Below are positions 41,601 through 53,429 of a DNA stretch of 64,000 nt, in pieces. Source of the stretch: Nematostella vectensis (taxonomy: Eukaryota; Cnidaria; Anthozoa; Actiniaria; Edwardsiidae); the NCBI RefSeq assembly GCF_932526225.1, contig NC_064035.1, positions 8,915,296-8,979,295 on the forward strand, given 5' to 3'. The position numbers and the translations under genes are program-made. The notes below the pieces were generated by a model. That model was not told where the DNA came from and made no database searches. It saw only the letters and a list, made by a program, of their open reading frames with translations. Position 1 is the first letter of the stretch. The number at the start of each line of letters is the position of its first letter.

Positions 41601-44600
41601 AGATACAGTAGACTCTGAAAAAAAAAAAACAGAGAATGCCATATTCCTGAAATGTTTGCTTTGTAGTCCACTTTGAATGCCTCCTAATTCTGTAACAGGC
41701 CTATAGCCAAGTTTCTGTGTGAAATGATTTACACCCTAGTATCATCTTGGGGGAATAAAAGTCTAAGCAGCTTTCGGTTACTGTAACAGCACCTTGTTCC
41801 CTCATTTCACCATATGTAGACATGATGGAAAAACGTGGAAAATGCCAATTTGAGAGAGTGAAAGAAGAAACAATTTCTTATAATGGCCATCGGTTCCTTG
41901 TATTCCGGAATACACAAATAATGTTAGGCACACACCCAGATTTTGGCTTTTTAAGACATTTTTTTTCCTTTATCATCCAGGGATGCAAAGCTTAACTTTC
42001 AATGACAATTTACAAAAAGTCACATTTAAAAGAAAAGGAACACTTATATTTTGTACTTAGTACTTAGAGAAATTTTCCACCTAATTAGATGTGAAATGGG
42101 TTTATTTGGAGCATCATGTCATGTCCCCTGTGTATTAGATAGGCTGTATCTGCCTATGCTAAAAGATTTTTACCCTTACCATCTTGGGGGATAATGAGCC
42201 TTGTTTCCTCATTCAAGCCTATGCAATGAATTGGCGTATCTTCCTGAGTGATACTGCTTTCTGTTACTGCAACAGCACAGTAGCGAGGATCAATCTTTAA
42301 CAGTTTTGGAGAAGATGGGTCCAGGAATGGTTGACAGAGTCGGAGCATGGCAGTGCCGAGGTTGAGGAAAAAGCCATCATCAGCCAAGGTGGTGGCAAAC
42401 AGCTCGGACATCATCTTTGGAAAACAGGAGATGGCAATGGTAATAAATACCACCATCATCTTCCAAAATCAGCATCATCAACCATCATCAGCATCATTCA
42501 CCATCATTCAACATCATCAGCATCATTCACCATCATCTACCATCATTCATCATCATCAGCATCATTCACCATCATCAGCATCATCATAACATCATCATTC
42601 ACCATTATCAGCATCATTCACCATCATCAGCATCATCATAACATCATCAGCATCATTCACCATCATCAGCATCATTCACCATCATTCACAATCATCAGCA
42701 TCATCCACCATCATCAGCATCATTCACCATCATCAGCATCATTCACCATCCACCATCATCAGCATCATTATAGCATCATCAGCATCATTCATCAGCATCA
42801 TTCACAATCATCAGCATCATCCACCATCATCAGCATCATCCACCATCATCAGCATCATCCACCATCATCAGCATCATTCACCATCATCAACACCATACAC
42901 CATTATCAGCATTATTCACCATTATCACCATCATCCACCATCCACCATCCACCATCATCAGCATCATTATAGCATCATCAGCATCATTCATCAGCATCAT
43001 CAACCATCACCAGCATCTAATCATAACCACCACTCATCACCTTTTTCCGAAGTCTATTGGCATGGAGACATGATCCAATCCAATGCAGTAATTTGTGCTT
43101 ATTCCCAGGTGAGGAACGCAACACCTCAAAAAGTGCCTAGAGAAAAGCCATATAAAAGAATAGTTGCTCTTAAGACAGACATATATTCACTACCCTTGCT
43201 CAGTCACAAACGCCATAATAACATGAATCAGTTACTGGACTATCCATAACCTGTACAACTTCTTGCTTACCCTATACAACTTGTTGCTTACCCTGTGCAA
43301 CTTGTTGCTTACCCTGTACAACTTGTTGCTTACCCTATACAACTGTTGCTTACCCTGTACAACTTGTTGCTTACCCTGAACAACTTGTCGCTTACCCTGT
43401 ACAACTTGTTATTTACCCTGTGCAACTTGTTGCTTACCCTGTGCAACTTGTTGCTTACCCTGTACAACTTGTTGCTTACCCTATACAACTTGTCGCTTAC
43501 CCTGTACAACTTGCTGCTTACCCTGTGCAACTTGTTGCTTACCCTGTACAACTTGTTGCTTACCCTATACAACTGTTGCTAACCCTGTACAACTTGTCGC
43601 TTAGCTGTGCAACTTGTTGCTTACCCTGTGTAACTTGTTGCTTACCCTGTGCAACTTGTTGCTTACCCTGTACAACTTGTTGCTTACCCTGTACAACTTG
43701 TTGTTTCCCTGTACAACTTGTTGCTTACCCTGTACAACTTGTTGCTTACCCTATACAACTTGTTGCTTACCCTGTACAACTTGTTGCTTACCCTGTACAA
43801 CTTGTTGCTTACCCTGTGCAACTTGTTGCTTACCCTGTACAACTTGTCGCTTACCCTGTACAACTTGTTGCTTACCCTGTACAACTTGTTGCTTACCCTG
43901 TACAACTTGTTGCTTACCCTGTGCAACTTGCTGCTTACCCTGTACAACTTGTCGCTTACCCTGTGCAACTTGTTGCTAACCCTGTACAACTTGTTGCTTA
44001 CCCTGTACAACTTGTCGCTTACCCTGTACAACATGTCGCTTACCCTGTACAACTTGTTGCTCAGTGTATCCAAGCTTAGTCGCAAACTTGCCATAATCCC
44101 CTGCATCTCATGCTGGGTTTGTTCTGCTGGTCGATGGAAATACTCCTTCAAACAACAACAACAACAAATAAAACAATCCAAATCTTACATATGTCAAATT
44201 AAACTTTATGTTCAATAGAGAAGTACTTTAAGTTTATTACTCCCTATTGATGTTGTTTTTTGATTGCATTTATGCAAAAGGAGTTGTGGCATTTTACACA
44301 TTCTACTTATTGCTTGAATACTTTAACTACTTTGATCATGATTAAAAGTTATCTTCAAACATGCACAAATAAGTAAGCACTAAAAGCTCCTTCAATTTCT
44401 TATTTCATTAGTTGTTTTTTTTCTAGGAGGAAAATAATTCATGGTGCAGGGTTTTTTCCAGTTTTCTTTATTGTCTCCTTCCCTTCAATTCAGCAAATAG
44501 ATGCTTTGATCCTATTTCCAGAGATAAATCCTTGAAGTTCATACCGATGGTTTTGTAGGATCTGTTGCTATACTGGTCAAGCCAAGGAAGCCGCCAAGAA

Positions 44601-47447
44601 GTGTCTGTTTTTCAAATGCTCTACCAGAGATTGATGGCTGGTTTCTGAATATTGGTAGTGGCTTAGGTGGCAGCCAGCTAGTTTTAGTAAGAAGCTGAAA
44701 CACATTTTGAAAAAATAAAATAAAAATGGTGACCACACAATACCCATGGTCATGAAGTATTCAACACCATGAATGGCAGGATGCTATAGGAAGGAAAACA
44801 AAATACTGAAGCAAAAATAAGAATTTAAACAGAAAAACTCACTTCAGCAATATGACTTTGCCTGGAAATGAATAACAGAAAATCCAGGTACTGGAATGTT
44901 TGCGGCTTGACAAGGTCAAATTCACTTTGCTTTTCAGCCAGTAATTCTATAAGTGGTAAAAAGATCATTTCCTAGAAAACAAACAAAAAGAAATAACAGC
45001 ACTTAGTGAATTATCAAAGTTTAGAATAATACATGTTTTTGGTTTAAAGGGTGACACATGCTATACTGTGTGGTCACCTTCAATGGTTTCAGGAAGTAAG
45101 CCAAAAAGAACACAAGACTGAAGAATCACGTGACCTTAGCTAGCCAACCAGTGTGAAAAATAAAATAATGCTCAATGTGCATCAGAACATGGCAGAACCA
45201 TGCTAGTTACGGTATCTATTATTCTATGACTAATTTTCTTAAAGACTTAGTCTTGGCGGCTACAAAGCATTTTACTTACTTAAGTAATTTGTTAAATAAA
45301 CAACAACTGAATTATCTAGATAACCTTGGAGATGGAGCATTAAGCTTTATCACTTCCAGTAGCTTACCACTTCATCAGCATCCGTATACTCCTTTACAAA
45401 ATCACCCATGAACTGGTATATATCTCTATTGTCTGGAATAAAAAGTTTTATAAACAGAGTGAAATTAAAAATCTGAATAATGCAGAATTATCACTGTTTA
45501 AACTTGTGTTAATGTCAGGGACGAGGCTGGATCTGGGAAATAGGGTGCCAAGAATATATTATAGCATATCATAGTTGAAAAAAAGTCTGGCATTCTTTAA
45601 CAAAGAAAAAACTACATACATTGCTGGCTTTAAAGGGTCAGTCTACAAACCTAATTTCAGGTACATACATTGGCCATGCAGATAGGAGCAGTGCAGATGG
45701 GATGGATGGGGGTGGGTCCCAGACTTGTTCATACATTCTTTGTAACTCAGCTTCCCCCTCCCATTCCCCCTTGAAAGGATACTTTGTACCTTTAAGCCAC
45801 CTTATACAAGAACATGCTGTGTGGCCGTCTCTCTAAAAGGTTGAACTATACAATTACCTTGAGACGACATGAGGAGGCTGAAGAGCTGTTTGTGTCCATT
45901 TTGGTTGGGAAACATCTCGCTACTTAACATGCAGGTTCTGGAAATAAATTGTCTGAATCAGAGTTACCACAAAGATACAAAATGGGAATCATTTTTTTTT
46001 TAAATATGTGATATGCATCTTGTTTTTTTTTAAGTTAAATACCTAATGGTAGAGGAATACTTTGAGTTTTAGTCTTACCCAACATAGGAAAGGGCCAGCT
46101 TTTTGGCATTTTCAGCATGTTTGAAGATCTCAGGCTGTTTAACCTGAGAAATAATAAAATTACTATTATAATCACAGGGAGGTCTAAGGGTCACTGAAGA
46201 GGTCAAGTGGAGACTAATACACTAGACACAAGGCGGCTGGAGGAAAAACCCAGCTACTTGACAGGGACTCAAATGAAAGAAGTATTAGTACCACTGCAAG
46301 CAAGGATGAGATAATTGAAGGAAAACTGTCTAATAGCTAAATGGGTACCACCTAGTTTTCAATCAGCTTTTTTGCAGTTTTTCTAGCTAATACCTAGTTA
46401 AACAATGTTGACAACTTGTTCTTGTTTATACCTTTAGTTTTGTGGCATCAGTGCGGGCCCTAAAAAAGCACTGGACCAAGTACTTTACAATATCTCCTTC
46501 TCCTGCTTCAATTTCATCCAAGACTGACATGGAACGAGCCCTGCCCGTAATGACCACATTATTACGGGGGTACTGCATTGTCAATCTCTCTAGTAGTGCC
46601 TGCACAACAAATAATATACAAAACTGTTTATAGGACCTGGTGTTTATTCAATGTAGTTTCCATAGAAACACATGTACAAAACTCTAATGTGTAAAAGATA
46701 CACCTCAATTTAGGCTTATTTTTGAAAAAAAAAAGAGAAAATTGGAAGAAAACTGTTCTAGTTCTTAATCTAGTGTCAACCCATATTAGTTACTCGATTA
46801 TATCACCTGGTCAATGTTTGCAAAGCTGAGAAGACTTGTTTCTGAGTCCAAAGCTGAGTCTCTAAGGTAAACACAGCGCTTAGGCAGACCGCCAACAGCC
46901 TTGCATCCCAGGCGGTCATGATCTGTAAGGTACCACTGACAATAAGCGATGGATAAACCATTACTAAAAATTACAATTATTTTTTACATACTTTGAAGAT
47001 AAATTTCTTTGAAAACAACCCTAAGACCTCCTCAAAAGTACAGATATGAAATCTAACAAGGTTTACAAGTTTACAGCAACACACTTATTTGTCAATTGAA
47101 TAGGACATTTTGAGTGGTTTTATAGTTTCAGATACTTAATACCAATCTCATCTTTATTTCAAGCTACCTAATGTACTAATCTCACCATTTTTAAGTGTGA
47201 TGAGAAATATCCTCTGGAGTAGGTCATTTAGAATTTGTTCTTGGCTTTCTCCATCGGCAGTAGAGATATTTCTAATCTCTTCGTCTTGCTGTTTGGAACT
47301 GATTTGTACAGGTGGGGCTAGTGCTGAGGAGGTGGACACTCCCCCTGGGATCAATGGCTGACTGAGACTCGGCGATGGATGCTCAGTAAACAGGGCCAAA
47401 AAGGGATTAGAGGCCAATCCCTCTATGCTCTGTTCTTGGGAAGACAT
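29620..47447 (-). CDS. UBE4A: Ubiquitin conjugation factor E4 A (U-box E3/E4), 28 exons, 1075 aa
   Basis: Exons in gene order: 47186-47447, 46807-46922, 46432-46599, 46079-46143, 45858-45937, 45368-45432, 44843-44971, 44545-44694, 44044-44145, 43041-43136, 42180-42414, 41531-41614, 41143-41195, 40905-41012, 40263-40409, 36794-36864, 36553-36630, 36333-36444, 35237-35360, 34759-34844, 34049-34138, 33515-33595, 33031-33134, 32371-32464, 32128-32291, 31917-32010, 31431-31543, 29620-29776. All phases close; 1075 residues against 1066 in human. N-terminal SNPFLALF and [10 protein letters not shown], a central Ufd2-core ([53 protein letters not shown]) and a C-terminal U-box near 988-1060 ([28 protein letters not shown]) identify it. 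It extends ubiquitin chains on substrates in the ERAD/proteasome pathway. The start is the ATG at 47447; an in-frame stop precedes the open frame. Introns 10, 15, 18 and 27 and the exon 9 donor carry large repeats. Confidence 0.96.
29925..31408. repeat. 17-bp G-rich minisatellite in UBE4A intron 27 (about 87 copies)
   Basis: The unit is GTAGGTGGGTGAGGGGT on the plus strand. Because 17 is not a multiple of 3, all three minus-strand frames run through the same 17-residue repeat. This yields long spurious open frames (29832-31091 and 30283-31278). Variant units (TTTAGGCGGGTGAGG, GCATAGTTAGGTGAG) recur near 30714, 30866, 31069 and 31257, showing higher-order structure. It starts about 20 bp inside the donor of exon 27. 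Confidence 0.95.
34536..34602. repeat. GAT trinucleotide microsatellite
   Basis: GATGATGATG-type run with GAC and GTT interruptions in UBE4A intron 20. Confidence 0.85.
35390..36190. repeat. ATC/ATT-rich satellite in UBE4A intron 18
   Basis: About 800 bp of degenerate repeats built on ATCATTATAATCATCATGTC and TATTATCACTATC modules. It fills most of the intron between exons 18 and 19. Confidence 0.85.
37136..40242. mobile_element. MITE enlarged by an internal 56-bp satellite (UBE4A intron 15)
   Basis: The left end CAGGCCCATACCCAG (37136-37150) is inverted at the right end as CTGTGTATGTGCCTG (40228-40242). Flanking 5-mers TTTGG and TCTGG differ at one base. Bases 37155-37240 match a normal-sized copy at 62486-62617 (CATAGGTATCAT, TAGTATTTGAAGATTCCTTA, ACTTTTTGGCTGC). 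Confidence 0.8.
37225..40227. repeat. 56-bp satellite array, about 53 copies
   Basis: The unit contains ACCCTATGCACCTAAGAAAT, GACCACCTTTTTGGCCACCA and AGATGGGTGCACGCTT. Copies differ at a few positions (GACTCAC versus GACCACC, CACACA versus CGCTT). On the UBE4A strand almost every unit includes ATAGG/gtaagc, a good splice-donor match. Confidence 0.95.
42445..43020. repeat. CAT/CAG/CAC triplet-rich satellite in UBE4A intron 10
   Basis: Modules such as CATCATCAGCATCATTCAC are repeated over about 580 bp between exons 10 and 11. The plus-strand open frame at 42331-42972 is a by-product of this composition. Confidence 0.9.
43255..44064 (-). repeat. 21-bp tandem repeat containing the UBE4A exon 9 splice donor (about 38 copies)
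   Basis: On the gene strand the unit is CAACAAGTTGTACAGG/gtaag, identical to the last 16 bases of exon 9 plus its donor. Most units keep AGG/gtaag; one near 43602 (CTTAGCTG) and one near 43700 (TTTCCCTG) lose it. The first donor in gene direction (44043) gives the conserved protein. Confidence 0.95.
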
Positions 47448-49094
47448 CACTTCTGCGAATCCAAAATCATCCAAATATTAGCTTTAATTGAACAAGAGAC
47501 TAGAAGTTCTCATGTGAAGTGAAGTGCTCGAGCTCATAGATTGGCTGGTCATTCAATTGCAAGGGTTGAATATATTTTTTTATATATATACTTACCAAAT
47601 AATTATTTGATTTCCCCATCATATTCGCGGTATAAATCAAAGAAGGAGCTTTCAACATTATCGTAAACACAGCAAAAAATCATGGCCGCTTTTTTGGATC
47701 GCAGACTGCCAAAGGTAGCCCAAATCTTGGTACAGACAGACAGACAATGTCCAAATCGAAGCTGAAAAGGCATCGCATGAAGACTACTAATTGCGCATTG
47801 GGGGAGGGGACAGGAGATTTCGTTTCCAAGATGGCGGCGGCTTGTTCCACAGGAAACCCAAATTGACACGATGACCGAAATTAGTGTAAAATAGCAGAAT
47901 TGGCCCTCTTAAACACAAAACAATTCTGTCAAGGCAGGGGATACATTTCTCCTGTCATTTAACCTGACATAACTTATTGATAAAATTGATTATTGGCATC
48001 AATTGACAATAACTGATATCAATTTACTTAATGATTATCAATTGATATAAAAATTGATAATCAAAATTTGGGTGATTCATATTGACAACATTTGAAAACA
48101 ACTGATATAAACTGATAACAATTGACAATCAAAATCAAGATAGAAATTGATAGATAAATAGAAATTGGTAAACAATTTATAGCTGAATAGAGCCAAATCA
48201 ATTTATAATAACTAGTATTAATTGATAACAATTGATAACAGTAAAAGTTTGAGTGGGTATCAGTTGTTATTAACTGCTGATAATAAGTTATAACCATTCC
48301 TTAAATTGACATCAATTATTATCAATTCTATCAAATGCCTTTTGATTATCAATTTTAATCAAAGTTAGTAAAATTGAGCATTTAAATATCCACAATTAAC
48401 TCAATTTTGCATCCCTGTATAAGTACATTGAAATGACATTACTTTGGTAAAATAATCAAATATTTATTGTTTTAAACACTGAAAGCGAATGTGTTTTATC
48501 TAATGCAATTCTATTGCAATTCAAAATCTTTGCTTACCCTTTCACTGAAGTAATTTGTCAAGAGTAATTCATCTTCTAATTAAACCCAGAAAACCCAGGA
48601 TTAATCTGAAACAGTTTGAGCTCTCAAATCAAGTCAGTCGTACAAAACAGATGACGCAGCATTCAAAAACAGACGCAGTTTCCAGATGTTGCTCAACCAA
48701 AACACCCTTGAAACAGCACCCAGTCAAGCGAGAGGGACGCAGAGAATACACTGCTTGTACCAGATCCAAGGTAGATGATTTTGTTGGTTTTCAAAATAGG
48801 ATGGAAAACATGTTGTAAAACATTCAGAGAGAAAGACAACATAAACACTTCCAATGCCCGGGAATCCCTGGTACTGAGTCTGGATGTATATACTTCATAG
48901 ATACCTTTCTTAATAGAGGAAGCAAGCATATTCTGATAATTTCTTTTACTATGAAGTATCTTGCCATGACGCATTGCTCGCGGGCTCTAGCCAATACCGA
49001 TGACCCATTACTGCAGGCTCAATTGTTTGAAGAATTCAAGGAAACATTTTGCCCTAATGTACCAAGGAAGTGAGTCATTTGTTCACGACTCCTG
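47448..49094. promoter_or_regulatory. Shared upstream region of UBE4A (-) and UBE2F (+)
   Basis: Head-to-head intergenic space of 1.6 kb. A perfect TISU/YY1-type CAAGATGGCGGC is at 47827-47838 on the plus strand. Its ATG opens only an 11-codon frame. From 47955 to 48400 the sequence is a degenerate run of ATTGATAA/ATCAATT words. Several 5' UTR exons could lie here but cannot be read from sequence alone. Confidence 0.5.
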
Positions 49095-52000
49095 ATGATA
49101 ACTCTATCTAAAAAGATCAAAGAGGAGAGAGAAAGAAAGGAGAAGGGTCGAAGCTCTAGTGATACGCGGAAAGGACAGAAAATATCAATAAGAGATGCGT
49201 TACTAACTAAAGGTGAAACATTTCGACTTTTTTAATTACTGAATGAAAAGTAAAATGTTTTCTGTTGTTTGTTATTTTTCTAAGCTTTCTTGATTTAGAC
49301 GTAGTAATAAACGTTTGTTTTACTTCTTTTTTGTAGAAGCACAAGAAATGGAAGAAAACATACCAGGTAGTGTGTGAATCCTGTGATATGACTATTTCGG
49401 GTGTTTACATATTGTACTTACTTATCCGTCATAAAGTGCCGACTCAGCAAAGACCACCCTAAACTATCTTCCATCTGCACTATTTGGAAAAATAACTCTC
49501 ACATTTGTATTTGTATCCTTGTTATTTCCGTGAAAATGCATAATATATATTTTCTTTTATTTGTTACATATTGTTTTTTGTTGTTTTATTCTTTGTTTGA
49601 CAAGTACTTTTGACCCATTCTTAGTTTTAGCAATTTTATTTTTTTTAAAGAGCTCCTCGTTTGAGTTTTTGGTTTGAGTTTCCTTGTTATCCAGAATCTC
49701 AATAAACACGTCTTCATGATCTTAGGAATCTTCTTCTGCTTTGCTGAATGTTTTAGCCTATTTGCAAACATATTTGCAACAGAATTCCTGACTTGGTGAC
49801 CCAAAGTAGAGTGTTGACTATGGTGATTGTGCTCTAAGCCAACACATCACTTAAATGGCAAGAGAAGTAGAGTTGACAGATTTCTATGCAGGTTTGAAGA
49901 TCCAGCATGCTTTTTGGGGCACTCCCAAAGGTCACCCCACGACTCTTGGGCCCGAACTGTTAGAGTCCTTCGTTTTATGGCCAAGACTTGACTGGGGAGC
50001 TTGCGGGGTATGCCCTTCGGCTAGGGTCCAATGCGGTGGACTGCGTGCAGTGCGGCAAAGTATGCTGGATCTTCAAGCATGACTTTTATGGAAACCGGCT
50101 GATTGATGTACATCATTAACCATTTCTAAAGCAAACATTTTCCCCCACCTGCGTGTGTGACTAAGAACCAAAATAAACCATAAAGCTGGAAACCATAACG
50201 TTTTCGCAATAGCCTTTATTCTATTCCTAACTGTGATTTGTTTTTCATATTCTAGATACATGCCAAATCACTTTTAAAGACCCGGACAAATTATATGATT
50301 TTTATCTGACTGTCGTTCCAGGTAGGTACACAACATTACATGGAATAGAAGTAAACCTTTTGAAAAGATATAACTGCAAGCCTTTTAATAAATCATCAAG
50401 GTTCCGCATCAAGTTCCCTCATGTGTGTATTGTTAGTAAGCACTGTCACTGGGGATGGTCACTGTCAGGGGGTTTATTATGTCCCCAGTGATTCTTTGTG
50501 TGGCGCCTGGCTCATGGCGAATGTTGAAGAGCAGGACAAACTTGCTAAACAACTTCTCGCTATGAACGTAGCGGGTGTGAAATGCTTTACTAATCAATTA
50601 AAGTCAGGGACCACGGTTTAATCGGCTGTGATTGACAGTGATTTAATTGACGATAATCAAATGTAAACTGGAATACAATGCAATAAATAAACTAATTACT
50701 AGATGATAGCATTACAAGATATCAGAATCACGTAAAGATAAATAGCGTACAATCCAATCATAGTTGTTGTATAACAAACTCTAGAAACAAAGCTCCTAAT
50801 TTTAGTTGAGTTGGTTGAAAACACTACACCGGCAACAATTGTAATAGCATAGCAATAAAATCATGGCAGAAATTATTATCTAAGAAGCTCCCGCTCTTCA
50901 ACATTCGCCGTGAGCCAGGCGCCACAGTTAAACATCGGTTCCCACTTGCACTCTTAATGGCCAAAGGTATGCTCCAAAATATCAGATGATACTAAACAAT
51001 GACGTGCTCTCGAACGTGAAAGCTAACTTAGAAAGCTAACACTACTGGCAAGGGGCGCTAACATTTTTGTACATGCCCATGTGAGGTGGCTTATGACGTA
51101 ATTTTAGATAAACAAGGTTGACGAATAGAATCACTAAAAAAATCAAATAGAAGAGACTCGGTACTATGCTCTTTACACTTTGACATCCCTTCGATTCAGG
51201 TTAGTGTAGTGCAGCTTGAAGGGATGGGACCTCCAGTTTTTTATCCTTATCCGAAAAGACTAGAAATGCAAGAGAATAACTTCAACTGACTTTTAATACA
51301 AATTCAAATCAAGCCATTTACTCAGAAAAAGTCCAGAGAAAAAGTCAGAGCCAGGATTCAAACCTGAGCCACAGCAGTGAGAGGATGACATGCTAGGCCA
51401 CCCATACTCCCAATAAATGAAGTTGCTAATAAAACATCCTGTTGACTGATGTTTTATTTTCCACTTTTTTTTAAGATGAAGGATTCTGGAAAGATGGAAT
51501 TTTCAAGTTTCATATTATGATCCCTGAAGAATATAATATCAAGGTAAGATTACTTGTAATCATTGCTTATGCAGAAGTAATTACAATAATAACAGATAAG
51601 TTAAGGCAAGATAAATAATTGCTTATGCAGAAGTATTACAATAACAATTAAAGGTAAGATATATATAATTGCTAATGCAGACAATAGTAAACGTTCCAAA
51701 AACAATTGTCTATGATTATTTATTGATCCCATGCTTTAACTTGATTCCAGCCTCCTTATGTAAACTGTAGTACAAAGATATGGCATCCCAATATCAGTGA
51801 GTCTGGGGAGGTGTGTCTGAGGTAAGTGCTTTATCAAGGCCCTTGAATATTTTGTTTATTTGTATAGTCATGCAGGTTAGCATTTAATGAATATGATGCA
51901 CTAGAAGGTGACATTGAAACATTTCACAAGATTTATTTCAAGATAACCCTTGGCATCTTGGTTGAGAAATACAGTTCATTAGGCTCAGAAGTGCCTCAGA

Positions 52001-53429
52001 AGGGGCAAACACCAAAAATCTTTTCTTAATCTAGAATCACCAGAGCTTACACATTTTCAGAAAATATCTATAGCTGCACACCGCTGGCAAATCCTGGTTA
52101 CTTGCTTGAGGAAAAGGTTTGGCTTTTTGTCTTTTAGAGTGAGGAACTGATTTGTGTGATTGTCATTTTGTTTCAGTTTGTTAAGGGAGCACACTCTTGA
52201 TGGTTCTGGCTGGGCACCGACAAGGCATCTCAAGGTGATTAGCATTGCACCAGTCTCTTCTACCCTTCTTTATTTTGGGGTGGGGGGGGGGGGGATGCAC
52301 CAACAAGGCATCTCAAGGTGATAAGCATACATAGCACTAGTCTCTTTTTTTTCCTGGGAGGGGGAAAGGGGAATAATCTCACAAGGCATCTCAAGGTGAT
52401 AAACATAGCACCAGTCTCTTACCTATCATTCTTTTCCAGGGGAGGAGGAAGGGGGAATAATCTCATAAAGAATCTCAATGTAATAGCTTTCTTTGGGGAG
52501 AAGGGGAGGGGATACACCCACGAGGAATCTCAGGGACAGCCCCTATCTAACAATGTGCTATTTCTATGTGTAGGATGTAGTGTGGGGACTCAACTCATTA
52601 TTTACAGTAAGTTTTATTGATTAATCAACAAAAATTATATTCTATTCCTTACCACTTATTCTCATAGTGGTAAAAGCCTTTATAAATAAAATAAATAAAT
52701 AATACAATAAATAGAGATAAAAATTAATTATAAAGAATACGATTAAAAAAGTTATAATAAATCATGTTAAATTTTTCAGGATTTATTAAACTTTGAAGAT
52801 CCACTAAATGTGGAGGCATCACAAATGTTTGAAAAAAATAAGGTAAGAAGTATGTAAAATATCATTTATGAGTGAGTTTAATGGTTGTTGTGAAGTTTTG
52901 TATCCAAAATACAAGTGCTATGTTATTCACTTTACTGTTTACAATGTAAAGTAACAGATACAGTACATTTAATTGTTAACATGAGATCACACACCTTTAA
53001 CATACCTGTCTTTTATGGTATACTGCTCTTCTTTAGGGGATGTTCAAAGATTCTGCTGTCCCTCAGGCAGTCTTTGGACTGAAATGCCCAAAACTCATTT
53101 TAGAGTAAACCACACAGGTCTTAACTGATGGCTTCTTAATTTGGCCTGCTGGACGACAGTATCTAGGAGAATTGACAATGTGTTTTTGTGTATGAGTTAT
53201 CTCATAGGGTTAAAACTTCATCCACACCAAATGTCTTTTATGAGTAAATTTTCTGTTGACCACACCCAAAGTGCAATCTCTTAGAGTTTCCCCCCCCCCC
53301 CCCCCCCCCCCGGATTCCAAGGTATGCCACAGAAAGGCATTAAATACGCTAATATTTGACTGCATTTAGGATTCGTTCAAGAGAAAGGTAGACGACTATA
53401 TCAGGATGTATGCTTCATCAAGAAGATAG
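49095..53429 (+). CDS. UBE2F: NEDD8-conjugating enzyme UBE2F (9 exons, 188 aa)
   Basis: Exons 49095-49212, 49337-49366, 50256-50321, 51476-51543, 51751-51821, 52177-52234, 52574-52606, 52780-52842 and 53370-53429 give 567 nt and 188 residues (185 in human). The N-terminal helix [17 protein letters not shown], which docks on the NEDD8 E1, is typical. The UBC core shows [19 protein letters not shown] with the catalytic Cys at residue 116, the same number as in human. [19 protein letters not shown] and [10 protein letters not shown] follow. It transfers NEDD8, with RBX2, mainly to CUL5. Introns 4 and 6 begin with repeats of their own donor sites; introns 2 and 3 hold inverted-repeat elements, and intron 4's neighbour contains a SINE upstream of exon 4. 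Confidence 0.96.
49893..50076. mobile_element. MITE in UBE2F intron 2
   Basis: TTGAAGATCCAGCATGCT at the left end is inverted at 50059-50076 as AGTATGCTGGATCTTCAA, with one mismatch. The interior has no conserved frame; the short open frame at 49855-50082 is incidental. Confidence 0.65.
50499..50926. mobile_element. Inverted-repeat element in UBE2F intron 3
   Basis: 34-bp arms at 50499-50532 (TGTGGCGCCTGGCTCATGGC...) and 50893-50926 match at 33 of 34 positions in inverse orientation. 360 bp of non-coding sequence lies between. The true element ends may lie outside these arms. Confidence 0.6.
51165..51410 (-). mobile_element. tRNA-derived SINE in UBE2F intron 3
   Basis: On the minus strand the head carries an A-box-like TGGCCTAGCATG (51389-51400) and a B-box GGTTTGAATCC (51354-51364) with tRNA-like spacing. 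About 180 bp of unrelated body and a tail follow. The RNA polymerase III promoter layout supports a SINE rather than a tRNA gene: no cloverleaf closes after the B-box. Confidence 0.7.
51541..51680 (+). repeat. Three imperfect copies of the UBE2F exon 4 donor region
   Basis: AAGGTAAGAT with downstream ATTGCTTATGCAGAAGTA recurs at 51541 (the real donor at 51543/51544), 51603 (AAGGCAAGAT, donor lost) and 51651 (AAGGTAAGAT, donor intact). Confidence 0.75.
52219..52530 (+). repeat. Repeats of the UBE2F exon 6 donor region, period about 80 bp
   Basis: ACAAGGCATCTCAAG/gtgat occurs exactly three times, with donors after 52234, 52317 and 52395. Two decayed copies lie near 52470 (AAGAATCTCAATGTAAT) and 52525 (GAGGAATCTCAGGG). 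Only the first preserves the UBC frame (APTRHLK/DVVWG). Confidence 0.85.
53290..53311. repeat. Poly-C tract (22 C)
   Basis: Uninterrupted C22 in UBE2F intron 8, near the acceptor side. Confidence 0.9.

Noticed and set aside
42331-42972. 213-aa frame rich in His/Ser/Ile on the plus strand
   Set aside because: Product of CAT/CAG triplet repeats inside UBE4A intron 10, antisense to the gene.
43295-44218. Several overlapping leucine/cysteine-rich frames on the plus strand
   Set aside because: They translate the 21-bp donor repeat in the antisense direction; no start, splice or homology support.
47603-47869. 88-aa minus-strand frame just upstream of UBE4A
   Set aside because: No family resemblance and no in-frame connection to exon 1, which has an upstream stop; probably promoter or 5' UTR sequence.
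49855-50082. 75-aa open frame
   Set aside because: Lies across a MITE with inverted ends in UBE2F intron 2; no homology seen.
51354-51410. tRNA gene
   Set aside because: A and B boxes are present but no acceptor stem or full cloverleaf forms, and a long non-tRNA body follows; called a SINE.
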